Assembly: GCA_002339125.1 (NCBI GenBank)
Contig: DDJQ01000002.1
Location: 1-5,474 of the forward strand
Origin: Alteromonadaceae bacterium UBA2620
Lineage (GTDB): Bacteria > Pseudomonadota > Gammaproteobacteria > Enterobacterales > Alteromonadaceae
DNA: 5,474 nt
Direction: 5' to 3'
Position numbers and translations under genes: made by a program. Positions 1 through 5,370 of the stretch are shown here, in pieces. The first letter of the stretch is position 1, and every line of letters begins with the position of its first letter. Under the pieces are notes generated by a model. It was given only the letters and a program-made list of their open reading frames with translations, did no database searches and was not told the origin of the DNA.

Positions 1-15
1 AACGGCATTAAAGGC

Positions 16-510
16 CTAATCGAGATCTTCCAATGGCCAGATAGCAATATACTCTTCGAAGTTGTCCAAATCAGCGTCTGACTCAGCCACCGTTTTACCG
101 CGCACTGACATCCCTTCTCTGTGCATTGCTGTCTTCTTGCCACGATTGAGCAGTGGGTGCCAGGACGGTAAACCGCGGCCCTCGTGCAGGCGCCGGTAAG
201 CGCAGCTGGTGGGCATAAAGAAAATATCTTTAAGGTTTTCTTTGGTCAGTTTTACGCAATCCGGCACCAGTTGCTGCCGCTCATCGTAGCGGGTACAGCT
301 GCAGGTTTTGGTATTAAGCAAATCGCAGGCAATGCTGGTGTAATGAATGGTTTCGTGATGTTCCATGTAATCCGTGGGCGCGGCTTCTACGGCATCATCA
401 TCGTCGATGAATTTGTGCAGGCAACACTTGGCGCAGCCATCGCAAATCGCTTCCCATTCTTCACGGCTCATGTCATCGAGTGACTTGGTTTCCCAAAAAC
501 GGTCTTCCAC
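16..510 (-). CDS. ycgN: YcgN, UPF0260 cysteine-rich (YkgJ-like) protein
   Basis: This 164-residue protein matches E. coli YcgN closely by eye. The shared parts are an N-terminal FWETKSLDDMS block, a CxxCxxCC cluster (C23, C26, C29, C30), the TKTCSC segment (C70, C72), PDCVKLT (C85), TSCAYRRL (C103) and SWHPLL. The CxxCxxCC arrangement is typical of the YkgJ/UPF0153-like group, thought to bind zinc or an iron-sulfur cluster; the biochemical role is unknown. No signal peptide or membrane segment is seen, so it should be cytoplasmic. The start is GTG, supported by an AGGGG box six bases upstream. It follows ycgM after a single base, which suggests translational coupling, and it is the last operon gene in the window. 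Compared with E. coli there is an extra acidic stretch of about a dozen residues between the first cysteine cluster and C62. The identification is firm; the function is not known. Confidence 0.93.
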   Translation of the reverse strand: MEDRFWETKSLDDMSREEWEAICDGCAKCCLHKFIDDDDAVEAAPTDYMEHHETIHYTSIACDLLNTKTCSCTRYDERQQLVPDCVKLTKENLKDIFFMPTSCAYRRLHEGRGLPSWHPLLNRGKKTAMHREGMSVRGKTVAESDADLDNFEEYIAIWPLEDLD

Positions 511-511
511 C

Positions 512-1177
512 TTATTCCCCTACCTGCGTGAGAATGTCAAACCACGACGCCATCTTAAGATGCAGACTATCCCCCGGGTGCAAAGGCCCTACGCCTTTAG
601 GTGTGCCGGTAAGCACTATATCGCCGGGTTGCAGTGTAAACACCTGGGAGATTGCGCACAGCAATGATAGGGCATCCCGCATCATCAGTTTGGTATTGCC
701 CTTCTGGCGGACTTCGCCATTTATTGTCAGCGAAAAATCGAGGTTGCCGAGTTCGGCAGAATCTCCCAGCGGCGTAAAGCAACTCACCGGGCAAGCCCCG
801 TCAAAAGCCTTGGCGCGCTCCCAGGGCTGACCTTTGTCTTTGAGTTTTTGCTGCACGTCCCGCAGCGTTAAATCGAGCGCCAGGCCAACACCATATAGTG
901 CATCAGCTGCGGTTTGCTCGCTGCTGCAATCACGCAAAGGCTGAGCGATTAACAGCGCTACTTCCAGCTCGTTGTGACACTCGCCCCTGTCGGCAGGGAT
1001 AACCAGTGGTTTGCTGATCTCACACAACGCTGTTGCAGGCTTCATAAATAACAAGGGTTCAGCCGGGACTTCGTTGTTGAGCTCCTGAATATGGTCGAGG
1101 TAGTTACGCCCCACGCAAACAACCTTGCCAATCGGCAGGTCAATGTGTTCGCCTGTCAGAGTAGTATGTTGATACAT
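512..1177 (-). CDS. ycgM: YcgM, fumarylacetoacetate hydrolase (FAH) family protein
   Basis: This 221-residue protein has the length and blocks of E. coli YcgM and human FAHD1: KVVCVGRNY near residue 18, LFMKPATAL near 43, LDLTLRD at 101-107, GQPWERAKAFD at 116-126 and GTPKGVGPL at 191-199. The divalent-metal ligands of the FAH fold are visible as E70 and E72 in HNELEVA and D102 in LDLT. Relatives act on small 2-oxo acids: FAHD1 is reported as an acylpyruvase/oxaloacetate decarboxylase, and oxaloacetate tautomerase activity has been described for FAH-family members. The exact substrate here cannot be read from sequence; a cytoplasmic metabolite-repair role is an inference. The ATG start has an AGGGG box seven bases upstream. 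The gene begins one base after the stop of the transglycosylase gene and ends one base before ycgN. It is complete, with no missing key residue. Confidence 0.93.
   Translation of the reverse strand: MYQHTTLTGEHIDLPIGKVVCVGRNYLDHIQELNNEVPAEPLLFMKPATALCEISKPLVIPADRGECHNELEVALLIAQPLRDCSSEQTAADALYGVGLALDLTLRDVQQKLKDKGQPWERAKAFDGACPVSCFTPLGDSAELGNLDFSLTINGEVRQKGNTKLMMRDALSLLCAISQVFTLQPGDIVLTGTPKGVGPLHPGDSLHLKMASWFDILTQVGE
517..521 (-). promoter_or_regulatory. Ribosome-binding site that fixes the GTG start of ycgN
   Basis: The minus strand reads AGGGG followed by AATAAG and then GTG, a strong Shine-Dalgarno match at six-base spacing. It lies inside the last codons of ycgM, whose TAA stop ends one base before the GTG. 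This supports the GTG at 508-510 as the true start and implies that ribosomes finishing ycgM can reinitiate on ycgN. Confidence 0.75.
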
Positions 1178-1178
1178 A

Positions 1179-2165
1179 TTATTTCCCCTGTTTGATGCGC
1201 TCAGAAAGGTAACTCACAGACACACCAAAATAGCTCGACCGGTTCCACTTCATCAGTGTATGGAAGTTCTGATACACCAGGTATATGCGGCCATTTTTAC
1301 CGTCTGGCATAATCAGCGATGCATTGATGTCCACCTGCGGCAAATCGTTCCCATTGAAACGGCGAACGCCCTGCTCCTGCCAGAAAGACAGGGGTTTAAA
1401 TTTAGCCCGGTCGAGTCCGGCCAGCGTATAGTCGAAACCGCTACTTACACTTACCTGGCGTCCCCAGGTCTGATCATCCTGCCAGCCTTCGGAAGCCAGA
1501 AAGTTGGCAATGGAGGCAAAAACATCGGCCGGCGTGCCCCAAATATCCTTGCGACCATCACCATCGTAATCTACCGCATATTGCAAAAAGGATGTGGGTA
1601 TAAACTGGCTCTGGCCCATGGCGCCGGCCCAGGAACCGTTGAAATCTTTCAGCGTAATATGGCCTTCCTGCAAAATAGTCAGGGCCGCCAAAAACTGCTT
1701 TCTAAATAACGCTTCGCGCCGGCCCTCAAACGCCAGTGAGGCAAGTGCAGAAAGTACCGGATAGCTGCCCTGAATACGCCCGAAGTTTGACTCATTACCC
1801 CACAGCGCCACAATAAACCTTGGCTGTACGCCATATTCCTTCGCGACCTGATTAAGCAATGTCTGATGTTCTTCCAATAAGGTTACGGCCTGTTTAACTT
1901 TCCAGTCCGGCACCCGGGTTTTCAGATATTTATCTAATGTAATTTTAGTTTCCGGCTGGTTTTTGTCGGCTTTAACTACCGTTGCCCGGTAATAAATAGT
2001 GGCAAACACATTCTCAACAAACTGGCGGCCAAAACCGGCATCGATAGCATCGGTTTTAAGCACGGATTTGTACTGTTCAAATTCTTGCTGTTCATCGGTT
2101 TGCTGAGCGAAAGCAGGGCTGAGCAACAGCCCCGCACACAACAATACGGACCATAATTTACGCAT
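1179..2165 (-). CDS. Lytic murein transglycosylase, MltB family (SLT_2 domain)
   Basis: This 328-residue exported enzyme should cleave the MurNAc-GlcNAc bond of peptidoglycan with 1,6-anhydroMurNAc formation, acting in the periplasm. Residues 1-20 form a signal peptide ending AFA before QQ. No lipobox cysteine follows, so it is predicted soluble rather than a lipoprotein, unlike E. coli MltB. Family marks are the catalytic-acid region LWGNESNFGR with E125, the GSWAGAMGQSQFIPTSF block at 177-193, and an EF-hand-like loop DYDGDGRKD at 199-207 like the calcium site of Slt35. The protein ends near YFGVSVSYLSERI, with no peptidoglycan-binding domain after it. The start chosen is the ATG at 2163-2165, which gives a proper signal peptide and a well-placed AAGGGG box. 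A longer frame to 2276 would only add residues overlapping ycgL. It sits between ycgL and ycgM in the operon. Confidence 0.93.
   Translation of the reverse strand: MRKLWSVLLCAGLLLSPAFAQQTDEQQEFEQYKSVLKTDAIDAGFGRQFVENVFATIYYRATVVKADKNQPETKITLDKYLKTRVPDWKVKQAVTLLEEHQTLLNQVAKEYGVQPRFIVALWGNESNFGRIQGSYPVLSALASLAFEGRREALFRKQFLAALTILQEGHITLKDFNGSWAGAMGQSQFIPTSFLQYAVDYDGDGRKDIWGTPADVFASIANFLASEGWQDDQTWGRQVSVSSGFDYTLAGLDRAKFKPLSFWQEQGVRRFNGNDLPQVDINASLIMPDGKNGRIYLVYQNFHTLMKWNRSSYFGVSVSYLSERIKQGK
1185..1189 (-). promoter_or_regulatory. Ribosome-binding site of ycgM
   Basis: The minus strand shows AGGGG, then AAATAAT, then the ATG at 1175-1177. The box lies inside the final codons of the transglycosylase gene, and the TAA stop falls in the spacer. 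The layout is almost a copy of the ycgM-ycgN junction. Confidence 0.7.
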
Positions 2166-2171
2166 ACATCG

Positions 2172-2177
2172 CCCCTT
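2172..2177 (-). promoter_or_regulatory. Ribosome-binding site that fixes the start of the transglycosylase gene
   Basis: The minus strand reads AAGGGG, then CGATGT, then ATG at 2163-2165. The first two bases belong to the TAA stop of ycgL, so termination and initiation sites overlap physically. This site rules for the ATG at 2165 against any start further upstream inside ycgL. Confidence 0.75.
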
Positions 2178-2469
2178 ACGACTTAGGTGATGTGGGTGAC
2201 AGGCCAAGCTCAGTACGATGAGTTTCGAGCCAGTTTTCTTCCTTTGGCGGCATTTGCAGATAAAAGCCCGGCTCATCCATGGCTTCCAGTAACTTTTGTT
2301 TATCTACCCCGCCCAGCACTTCACGCTTTTGCACTGGCAGCATCATAACCAGTTGCGGCTGACCAAAGCGGCTCATCAGCGCTTCAGGGACGGCAGAAAA
2401 ATCATCTTTTTTAGGAACGTAAAGGTACATCCCTTCTTTCTTGGCAGTTTTATAAACGGCAATCAACAT
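2176..2469 (-). CDS. ycgL: YcgL domain protein
   Basis: This 97-residue protein is recognised from the YcgL pattern: YLYVPKKDDFSAVPEALM near residues 15-32, FGQPQLVMMLPV at 35-46, and GFYLQMPP near 68-75, all close to E. coli YcgL. The family is a small single-domain cytoplasmic protein of unknown function, found almost only in gammaproteobacteria and often beside min genes or rnd. The ATG start at 2467-2469 lies eight bases after the TGA stop of rnd. No strong Shine-Dalgarno is seen; GAAAG at the end of rnd is the best purine run, so coupling to rnd translation is likely. The C-terminal tail after PPKEENWLE is variable, as usual. The gene is complete. Confidence 0.92.
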   Translation of the reverse strand: MLIAVYKTAKKEGMYLYVPKKDDFSAVPEALMSRFGQPQLVMMLPVQKREVLGGVDKQKLLEAMDEPGFYLQMPPKEENWLETHRTELGLSPTSPKS

Positions 2470-2477
2470 GGTGTTTA

Positions 2478-3632
2478 TCAGTTACTTTCTTCGTGTAATA
2501 TCGCGTTAACTACGGGTGCGAACAAAGGTTCACGCCATCCGGTCAGTACGTCGGGTTTGAGGCCCATCAGGCGACATTCATCAACGTTAAACCATTTGTA
2601 TTTTAACAGCTGATTGAGCTGTTTTTTAGAGGCCAGCACTTCTTCTGTGACGCCGTGCTCCACAGCCATTTCACTCACGGCTTGCTTAAACCGGGCAAGC
2701 GTTTGTTTATACGCAGGAAAGTCTATCAGGCGCGAAATCCGCTCAATATGTTCTCCCGGTGGCGTATTGTCGAACTCCTGCAAACCGGCATTCACTACGT
2801 TAAGAATAATATCAGGATTCAGGCGTCGTTCCTGGGGCGTTAAACTCTGTATACGGACAAGCGCCGATTTCGACTGGGGCATACGCAAAGCCAGTTCGTA
2901 TAAGTGAGGCTCTTTAAATACAAAGTTAAGTGCCATATTGCGCTCCCGCGCCCGGCGAACCCGCCAGGCGGCCAGATGTTTCAGCACCGTAAGTTGCTGG
3001 CTGGATAAACGCCAGGCATTTTTAATTTGCAAATAGGCAAACTCAACCGGCAGGCTGGCTTTTTTCTTTTCAACCAGGCAGGCCGATTCAGATAACACCC
3101 AGTCTATCTTGCCCTTGGCTTTCACCATATCGTACAACTGATGGAAAGCGGGTAGCAGATATAACACGTCGTCGGCTGCGTAGCGGCATTGCTTGTCGGT
3201 TAACGGGCGAGCCAGCCAGTCGGTTCGCGACTCCCCTTTTTCCAGTTCGGTTTCCAGCAGCATTTCTATTAACCGGGCATAACCCATGGTAACACCCAGG
3301 CCCAGCAGGCTGGCTGCAAACTGGGTATCGAAAATAGGCGTGGGCACCTCGTTAAAGGTGGCCAGAAAGGCTTCCAAATCCTCCGAGCAGGAATGCAGTA
3401 CCTTAATCACATCCGGGTTGGTCAGCAGGCTGACCAGTGATGACATATCATCGATCGCGAGCGGATCGATTAGCACCAACTGATGTCCGTCATAGAGCTG
3501 TATCAAGCCAAGCTCGGGGGTTAGCGTGCGGGTTCTGACAAACTCAGTGTCCAGTGCTATTGCCGGTTGGCGTGCCGCTCTGGCACACACCACATCAAGG
3601 GTTTCCTGATCCTGTATGTAAATATAATCCAT
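2478..3632 (-). CDS. rnd: Ribonuclease D (3'-5' exoribonuclease)
   Basis: This 384-residue RNase D trims the 3' ends of tRNA precursors and other small RNAs in the cytoplasm. The N-terminal DEDDy exonuclease domain shows D28 and E30 in ALDTEFVRTRT, D85 in HSCSEDLE, and Y151 and D155 in CRYAADDVLYL, the same numbering as I recall for E. coli. RTDWLARPLT near 136-145 is another family block. An HRDC domain covers roughly 205-285 (ITNAW-like LQIKNAWRL, AAWRVRRARERN), with a second helical HRDC-like region to the end. The ATG at 3630-3632 aligns with the E. coli N terminus. No Shine-Dalgarno precedes it; instead a U-rich tract and a terminator-like hairpin abut the start codon. It is the first gene of the operon and is followed after eight bases by ycgL. 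No inactivating change is seen. Confidence 0.96.
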   Translation of the reverse strand: MDYIYIQDQETLDVVCARAARQPAIALDTEFVRTRTLTPELGLIQLYDGHQLVLIDPLAIDDMSSLVSLLTNPDVIKVLHSCSEDLEAFLATFNEVPTPIFDTQFAASLLGLGVTMGYARLIEMLLETELEKGESRTDWLARPLTDKQCRYAADDVLYLLPAFHQLYDMVKAKGKIDWVLSESACLVEKKKASLPVEFAYLQIKNAWRLSSQQLTVLKHLAAWRVRRARERNMALNFVFKEPHLYELALRMPQSKSALVRIQSLTPQERRLNPDIILNVVNAGLQEFDNTPPGEHIERISRLIDFPAYKQTLARFKQAVSEMAVEHGVTEEVLASKKQLNQLLKYKWFNVDECRLMGLKPDVLTGWREPLFAPVVNAILHEESN

Positions 3633-3660
3633 AAAATAAAAAACCGGCCCAGGGCCGGTT
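3633..3660 (-). terminator. Terminator-like hairpin and U tract abutting the rnd start
   Basis: On the minus strand a perfect inverted repeat, AACCGGCCC and GGGCCGGTT separated by one T (3642-3660), is followed by six T, one A, and four T that run straight into the rnd ATG. This is the textbook form of a Rho-independent terminator for leftward transcription. It could end transcripts from the substrate-binding-protein side, or serve as a leader attenuator/translation element for rnd. In E. coli I recall a similar hairpin plus poly-U stretch upstream of rnd, where the U-rich run was reported to be needed for translation. The structure is certain; its role is inferred. Confidence 0.85.
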
Positions 3661-3686
3661 ATACTCTTAAAATTCGGGCCTGACGA
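3658..3686 (-). promoter_or_regulatory. Possible weak sigma-70 promoter for rnd
   Basis: The minus strand holds TCGTCA (3681-3686, four of six to TTGACA) and TATAAC (3658-3663, five of six to TATAAT) with a 17-base spacer. A transcript from here would start near the hairpin loop and so would lack the left arm, which would keep the U-rich leader but escape termination. The -35 match is poor and this may be chance. Confidence 0.22.
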
Positions 3687-3795
3687 CGCGCCCTAGTCTC
3701 GTAGTTCGACGAGGCAGTATATCTGCAAGTGATTCACCAATATTGGTTCGTCTAAATTTATCCGATGACAAATGGTTGGATATATCGCGGCATCT
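3667..3795 (-). pseudogene. 42-codon open frame ending at the terminator, possible gene remnant
   Basis: Between a TGA at 3796-3798 and a TAA at 3667-3669 the minus strand has 42 open codons without an ATG. The reading is mixed in composition, including DKFRRTNIGESLADILPRR and RLGRVVRPEF at the end. The stop lies six bases before the terminator hairpin, the usual distance for a real gene end, so this could be the surviving 3' end of a lost gene. I do not recognise the protein. It does not look like the C terminus of FadD, the gene that precedes rnd in E. coli. The only possible in-frame start is a TTG without a ribosome-binding site. Chance is a fair alternative. Confidence 0.3.
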
Positions 3796-3798
3796 TCA

Positions 3799-4004
3799 CA
3801 AAAACAGCTTTTTAAAGCTAATGAAGACCGCTTTTAGCAGTTACGCTGGAGTAACGCTGAAACCTGCCTCAATGCGCAATTGACTTGTTTCTTTACGTTA
3901 TAAAAAACAGCTTTCTAGGTTTGGTAAATGTGGCCTTTCGAGGGAGAGCCGTGCTATCTACACGGCCCTAATAAAAAATCTAACACGAACAATTTACTAA
4001 GTTA
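3799..4004. other. Non-coding, AT-rich spacer downstream of the binding-protein gene
   Basis: No supported gene lies here. On the minus strand, reading away from the binding-protein stop, there is a 6-bp GCCGTG/CACGGC hairpin extended by a G-U and a G-C pair (3946-3968). Further on is a weak AT-rich dyad, AGCTTT/AAAGCT (3806-3819), followed by five T that might act as a poor terminator. A short near-repeat TTACGCTG...TAACGCTG is at 3841-3858. None of these is convincing as a defined element. Confidence 0.5.
3946..3968 (-). other. Hairpin downstream of the binding-protein gene
   Basis: In leftward RNA, GGGCCGTG (from 3968) can pair with CACGGCTC (to 3946) across a seven-base loop, with one G-U pair. 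It begins 36 bases after the gene's stop codon. The T run precedes rather than follows the stem, so it is not a standard intrinsic terminator; it could mark a processed or Rho-dependent 3' end. Confidence 0.35.
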
Positions 4005-4859
4005 CTACTGAAAGTCCTGATACAGGGGAATAAGTCCGGTAGAGCGAATTGTGCTATCTGCTTCTGGAGACGTTATAAAGTCCAGGAAACAACGCGCCGC
4101 ACCTTGCTGTTCGGACGCACTGGTTATCGCAGCCGAAAACACGGTTTTTTTCTGCAATTCATCAGGAATGGGGGCAACAAATTCTGCGCCTTCAATTGGC
4201 AAAATTTCACTAATTTGTTGGAATCCGATTTCCACTTCATCTCTGGCAACAAGCGTAGCTACGCGTTCACTCTTGACCCGTAAGGATTTATCCTTAATCT
4301 CATCCCAAATGCCCATTTTTGGCCATAGGACAGTGGAAAGATAAGTACCGCTGGCACTGGCCGAATAGCCAATCGATGGGGCTTCACGAAGTACTTCAAC
4401 AAATTTTTCAACCGTTGAGATATCCGGGTGTTCTGCGCCTTCCTTTACAGCCATGCCAATTTTTGAAACCACCAGGTCCCGTGCATCTGTCGGCAGCGCA
4501 TAACCTGCTTTCATAAGATTGTGTAATGATTTATTAGAGAGCATGATGACATCAAACTCCTCCCCCCGGGAAAGACGCTCCGGAATCGAGTCGAATGCAC
4601 CACCTGACGACGAACCGTAACTGGTATCTAGCTCAATACCCGTTTCCGATTCAAATTGCGGTTTAAGTAATGTATAGGCAGCAGCAAAACCTCCGGACGT
4701 AATCACATGCAACGATATATCTGAATATTGTTTACACGATTCTTCACTTGCGGAAGCAAAAACGCTAACCGCACTAATGCATATCCCTATTAACAATCGC
4801 TTTTTAATCGCCGACAGCGATAATGGAAATCCAAAGCTTTGCTTTATTTTATCTAACAT
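4005..4859 (-). CDS. ModA-like periplasmic substrate-binding protein without transporter partners
   Basis: This 284-residue protein has the type II periplasmic-binding fold of the SBP_bac_11/ModA group. Residues 19-37 make a signal peptide (KKR, hydrophobic core, then ASA before SEE) after an unusually long n-region. Family blocks are HVITSGGFAAAY (51-62), the ligand loop SYGSSSGGAFD (80-90), GYSASASGTYLS (164-175), IGFQQISEILPI (211-222) and TVFSAAIT (239-246). By alignment in the mind to E. coli ModA, the first-loop Ser is Gly56 and the oxyanion Tyr170 position is a Gln in GFQQ, so molybdate is unlikely. C42 and C257 could form a disulfide. The ATG at 4857-4859 is chosen because TAGG lies seven bases upstream; a TTG two codons earlier would overlap that site. 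Tandem stops TAG TAA end it. No modB/modC gene is nearby, so the ligand and partner are unknown. Confidence 0.85.
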   Translation of the reverse strand: MLDKIKQSFGFPLSLSAIKKRLLIGICISAVSVFASASEESCKQYSDISLHVITSGGFAAAYTLLKPQFESETGIELDTSYGSSSGGAFDSIPERLSRGEEFDVIMLSNKSLHNLMKAGYALPTDARDLVVSKIGMAVKEGAEHPDISTVEKFVEVLREAPSIGYSASASGTYLSTVLWPKMGIWDEIKDKSLRVKSERVATLVARDEVEIGFQQISEILPIEGAEFVAPIPDELQKKTVFSAAITSASEQQGAARCFLDFITSPEADSTIRSTGLIPLYQDFQ

Positions 4860-4867
4860 ATTCAAAC

Positions 4868-4977
4868 CTATTCAGAAAACATATCTACGAGTTTAGCTGC
4901 CTTACTGGACATATTTACGCCGCCAACAGATATTAAAAACGTCGCAACGGTAAAATCATGATGGCTACAGTAATCAT
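4868..4977 (-). pseudogene. Small hydrophobic frame upstream of the binding protein, apparently frameshifted
   Basis: Two minus-strand frames join into one plausible small membrane peptide. From the ATG at 4975-4977 the reading is MITVAIMI and then leaves frame, ending at 4933. The next frame supplies TVATFLISVGGVNMSSKAA and ends VDMFSE at the TAG at 4868-4870. One base missing in the four-T run near 4952-4955 would unite them as about 36 residues with one membrane segment. The TAG stop overlaps the ribosome-binding site of the binding-protein gene, eight bases before its ATG, so translation of the second part could couple to that gene. An internal ATG at 4910-4912 would give a 14-residue MSSKAAKLVDMFSE. 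I do not recognise a family. T-rich DNA readily yields hydrophobic readings, so confidence is low. Confidence 0.3.
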
Positions 4978-5002
4978 TCGGTCAATGACAAAGGAATGTC
5001 AA
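4973..5002 (-). promoter_or_regulatory. Candidate sigma-70 promoter upstream of the binding-protein gene
   Basis: The minus strand has a full-consensus -35 TTGACA (4997-5002) and, after 18 bases, AATGAT (4973-4978, four of six to TATAAT). It would give a leader of about 105 bases before the binding-protein ATG at 4859. The -10 match is weak and AT-rich DNA gives such hits by chance. Confidence 0.3.
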
Positions 5003-5034
5003 AAAACGTCCCGGGTTCCAAAGTCCTTTGCAAG

Positions 5035-5308
5035 TTACCCTTCATCTTTCGTAACAGAAGCTTTACAAACAATAAAGGCAACGGCGATAACAAAAAGTTC
5101 AGCAAGCGAAAGATTAATGACATCATACAAAAAATCAACATCTCGTTAATATTTATGGTGTTAAAATCAGATAAACCGGCCAGAGGTAAATCCTCACAGC
5201 CCATACAAATCCATAAACCTTTTCGGATCCGCAACGAAATAAGATGTCGTCAATGCCAATCAGCAAAGCCGATGGCCTCGCAACAGTCAAAACTGTAATG
5301 ATTCCAGG
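5035..5308 (-). pseudogene. Broken small membrane-protein gene, unknown family
   Basis: Two coding-like segments lie in order on the minus strand in different frames. The first (5153-5308) reads 51 open codons including IGIDDILFRCGSEKVYGFVW and ends YLWPVYLILTP at a TAA. The second (5035-5145) reads RDVDFLYDVINLSLAELF, then a hydrophobic run ending CKASVTKDEG at a TAA. The short piece between reads ININE in the third frame, so two one-base losses near 5156 and 5143 would restore a continuous protein of about 75-90 residues with two membrane segments. Many codons start with G or A, as expected of coding DNA. A TTG at about residue 15 of the first segment has GAGG nine bases upstream, but no ATG start is present. 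I do not recognise the family. It could be real decay, sequence error, or chance. Confidence 0.35.
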
Positions 5309-5332
5309 CTATGCAGATTGGCCTCTAAGCGC

Positions 5333-5338
5333 GATAAT
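5333..5338 (+). promoter_or_regulatory. Possible -10 box for the VF530-family frame
   Basis: GATAAT matches TATAAT at five of six positions and lies about 33 bases before the proposed TTG start. No good -35 box is seen at 16-18 bases upstream; TATGCA is the closest. This is weak support only. Confidence 0.2.
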
Positions 5339-5370
5339 ACCAACAACCTCATTGTGACAGGGCATCCCCT

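Noticed and set aside
1260..1709. Plus-strand 149-codon open frame
   Set aside because: It lies wholly antisense within the transglycosylase gene, whose protein is clearly recognisable; its own translation matches no family and has no ribosome site.
2166..2276. N-terminal extension of the transglycosylase to 2276
   Set aside because: It overlaps the end of ycgL, would bury the signal peptide 37 residues in, and ignores the strong AAGGGG site before the ATG at 2165.
3661..3795. tRNA, tmRNA or 6S RNA gene upstream of rnd
   Set aside because: GTAGTTCGAC and a nearby CACCA drew attention, but no acceptor stem, anticodon arm or known RNA signature could be assembled on either strand.
3946..3968. 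Intrinsic terminator of the binding-protein gene
   Set aside because: The stem is real but no T run follows it on either strand; the only T run precedes it in leftward RNA.
4974..5234. Minus-strand 86-codon frame with TTG start
   Set aside because: It is the longest frame in this stretch, but its codon pattern is poorer than the two shorter frames it overlaps and it has no ribosome site; most of its hydrophobicity comes from T-rich sequence.
4996..5298. Plus-strand 100-codon frame, lysine-rich
   Set aside because: The composition is what AT-rich DNA gives by chance, no ribosome site precedes the ATG, and the opposite strand has frames with better codon pattern.
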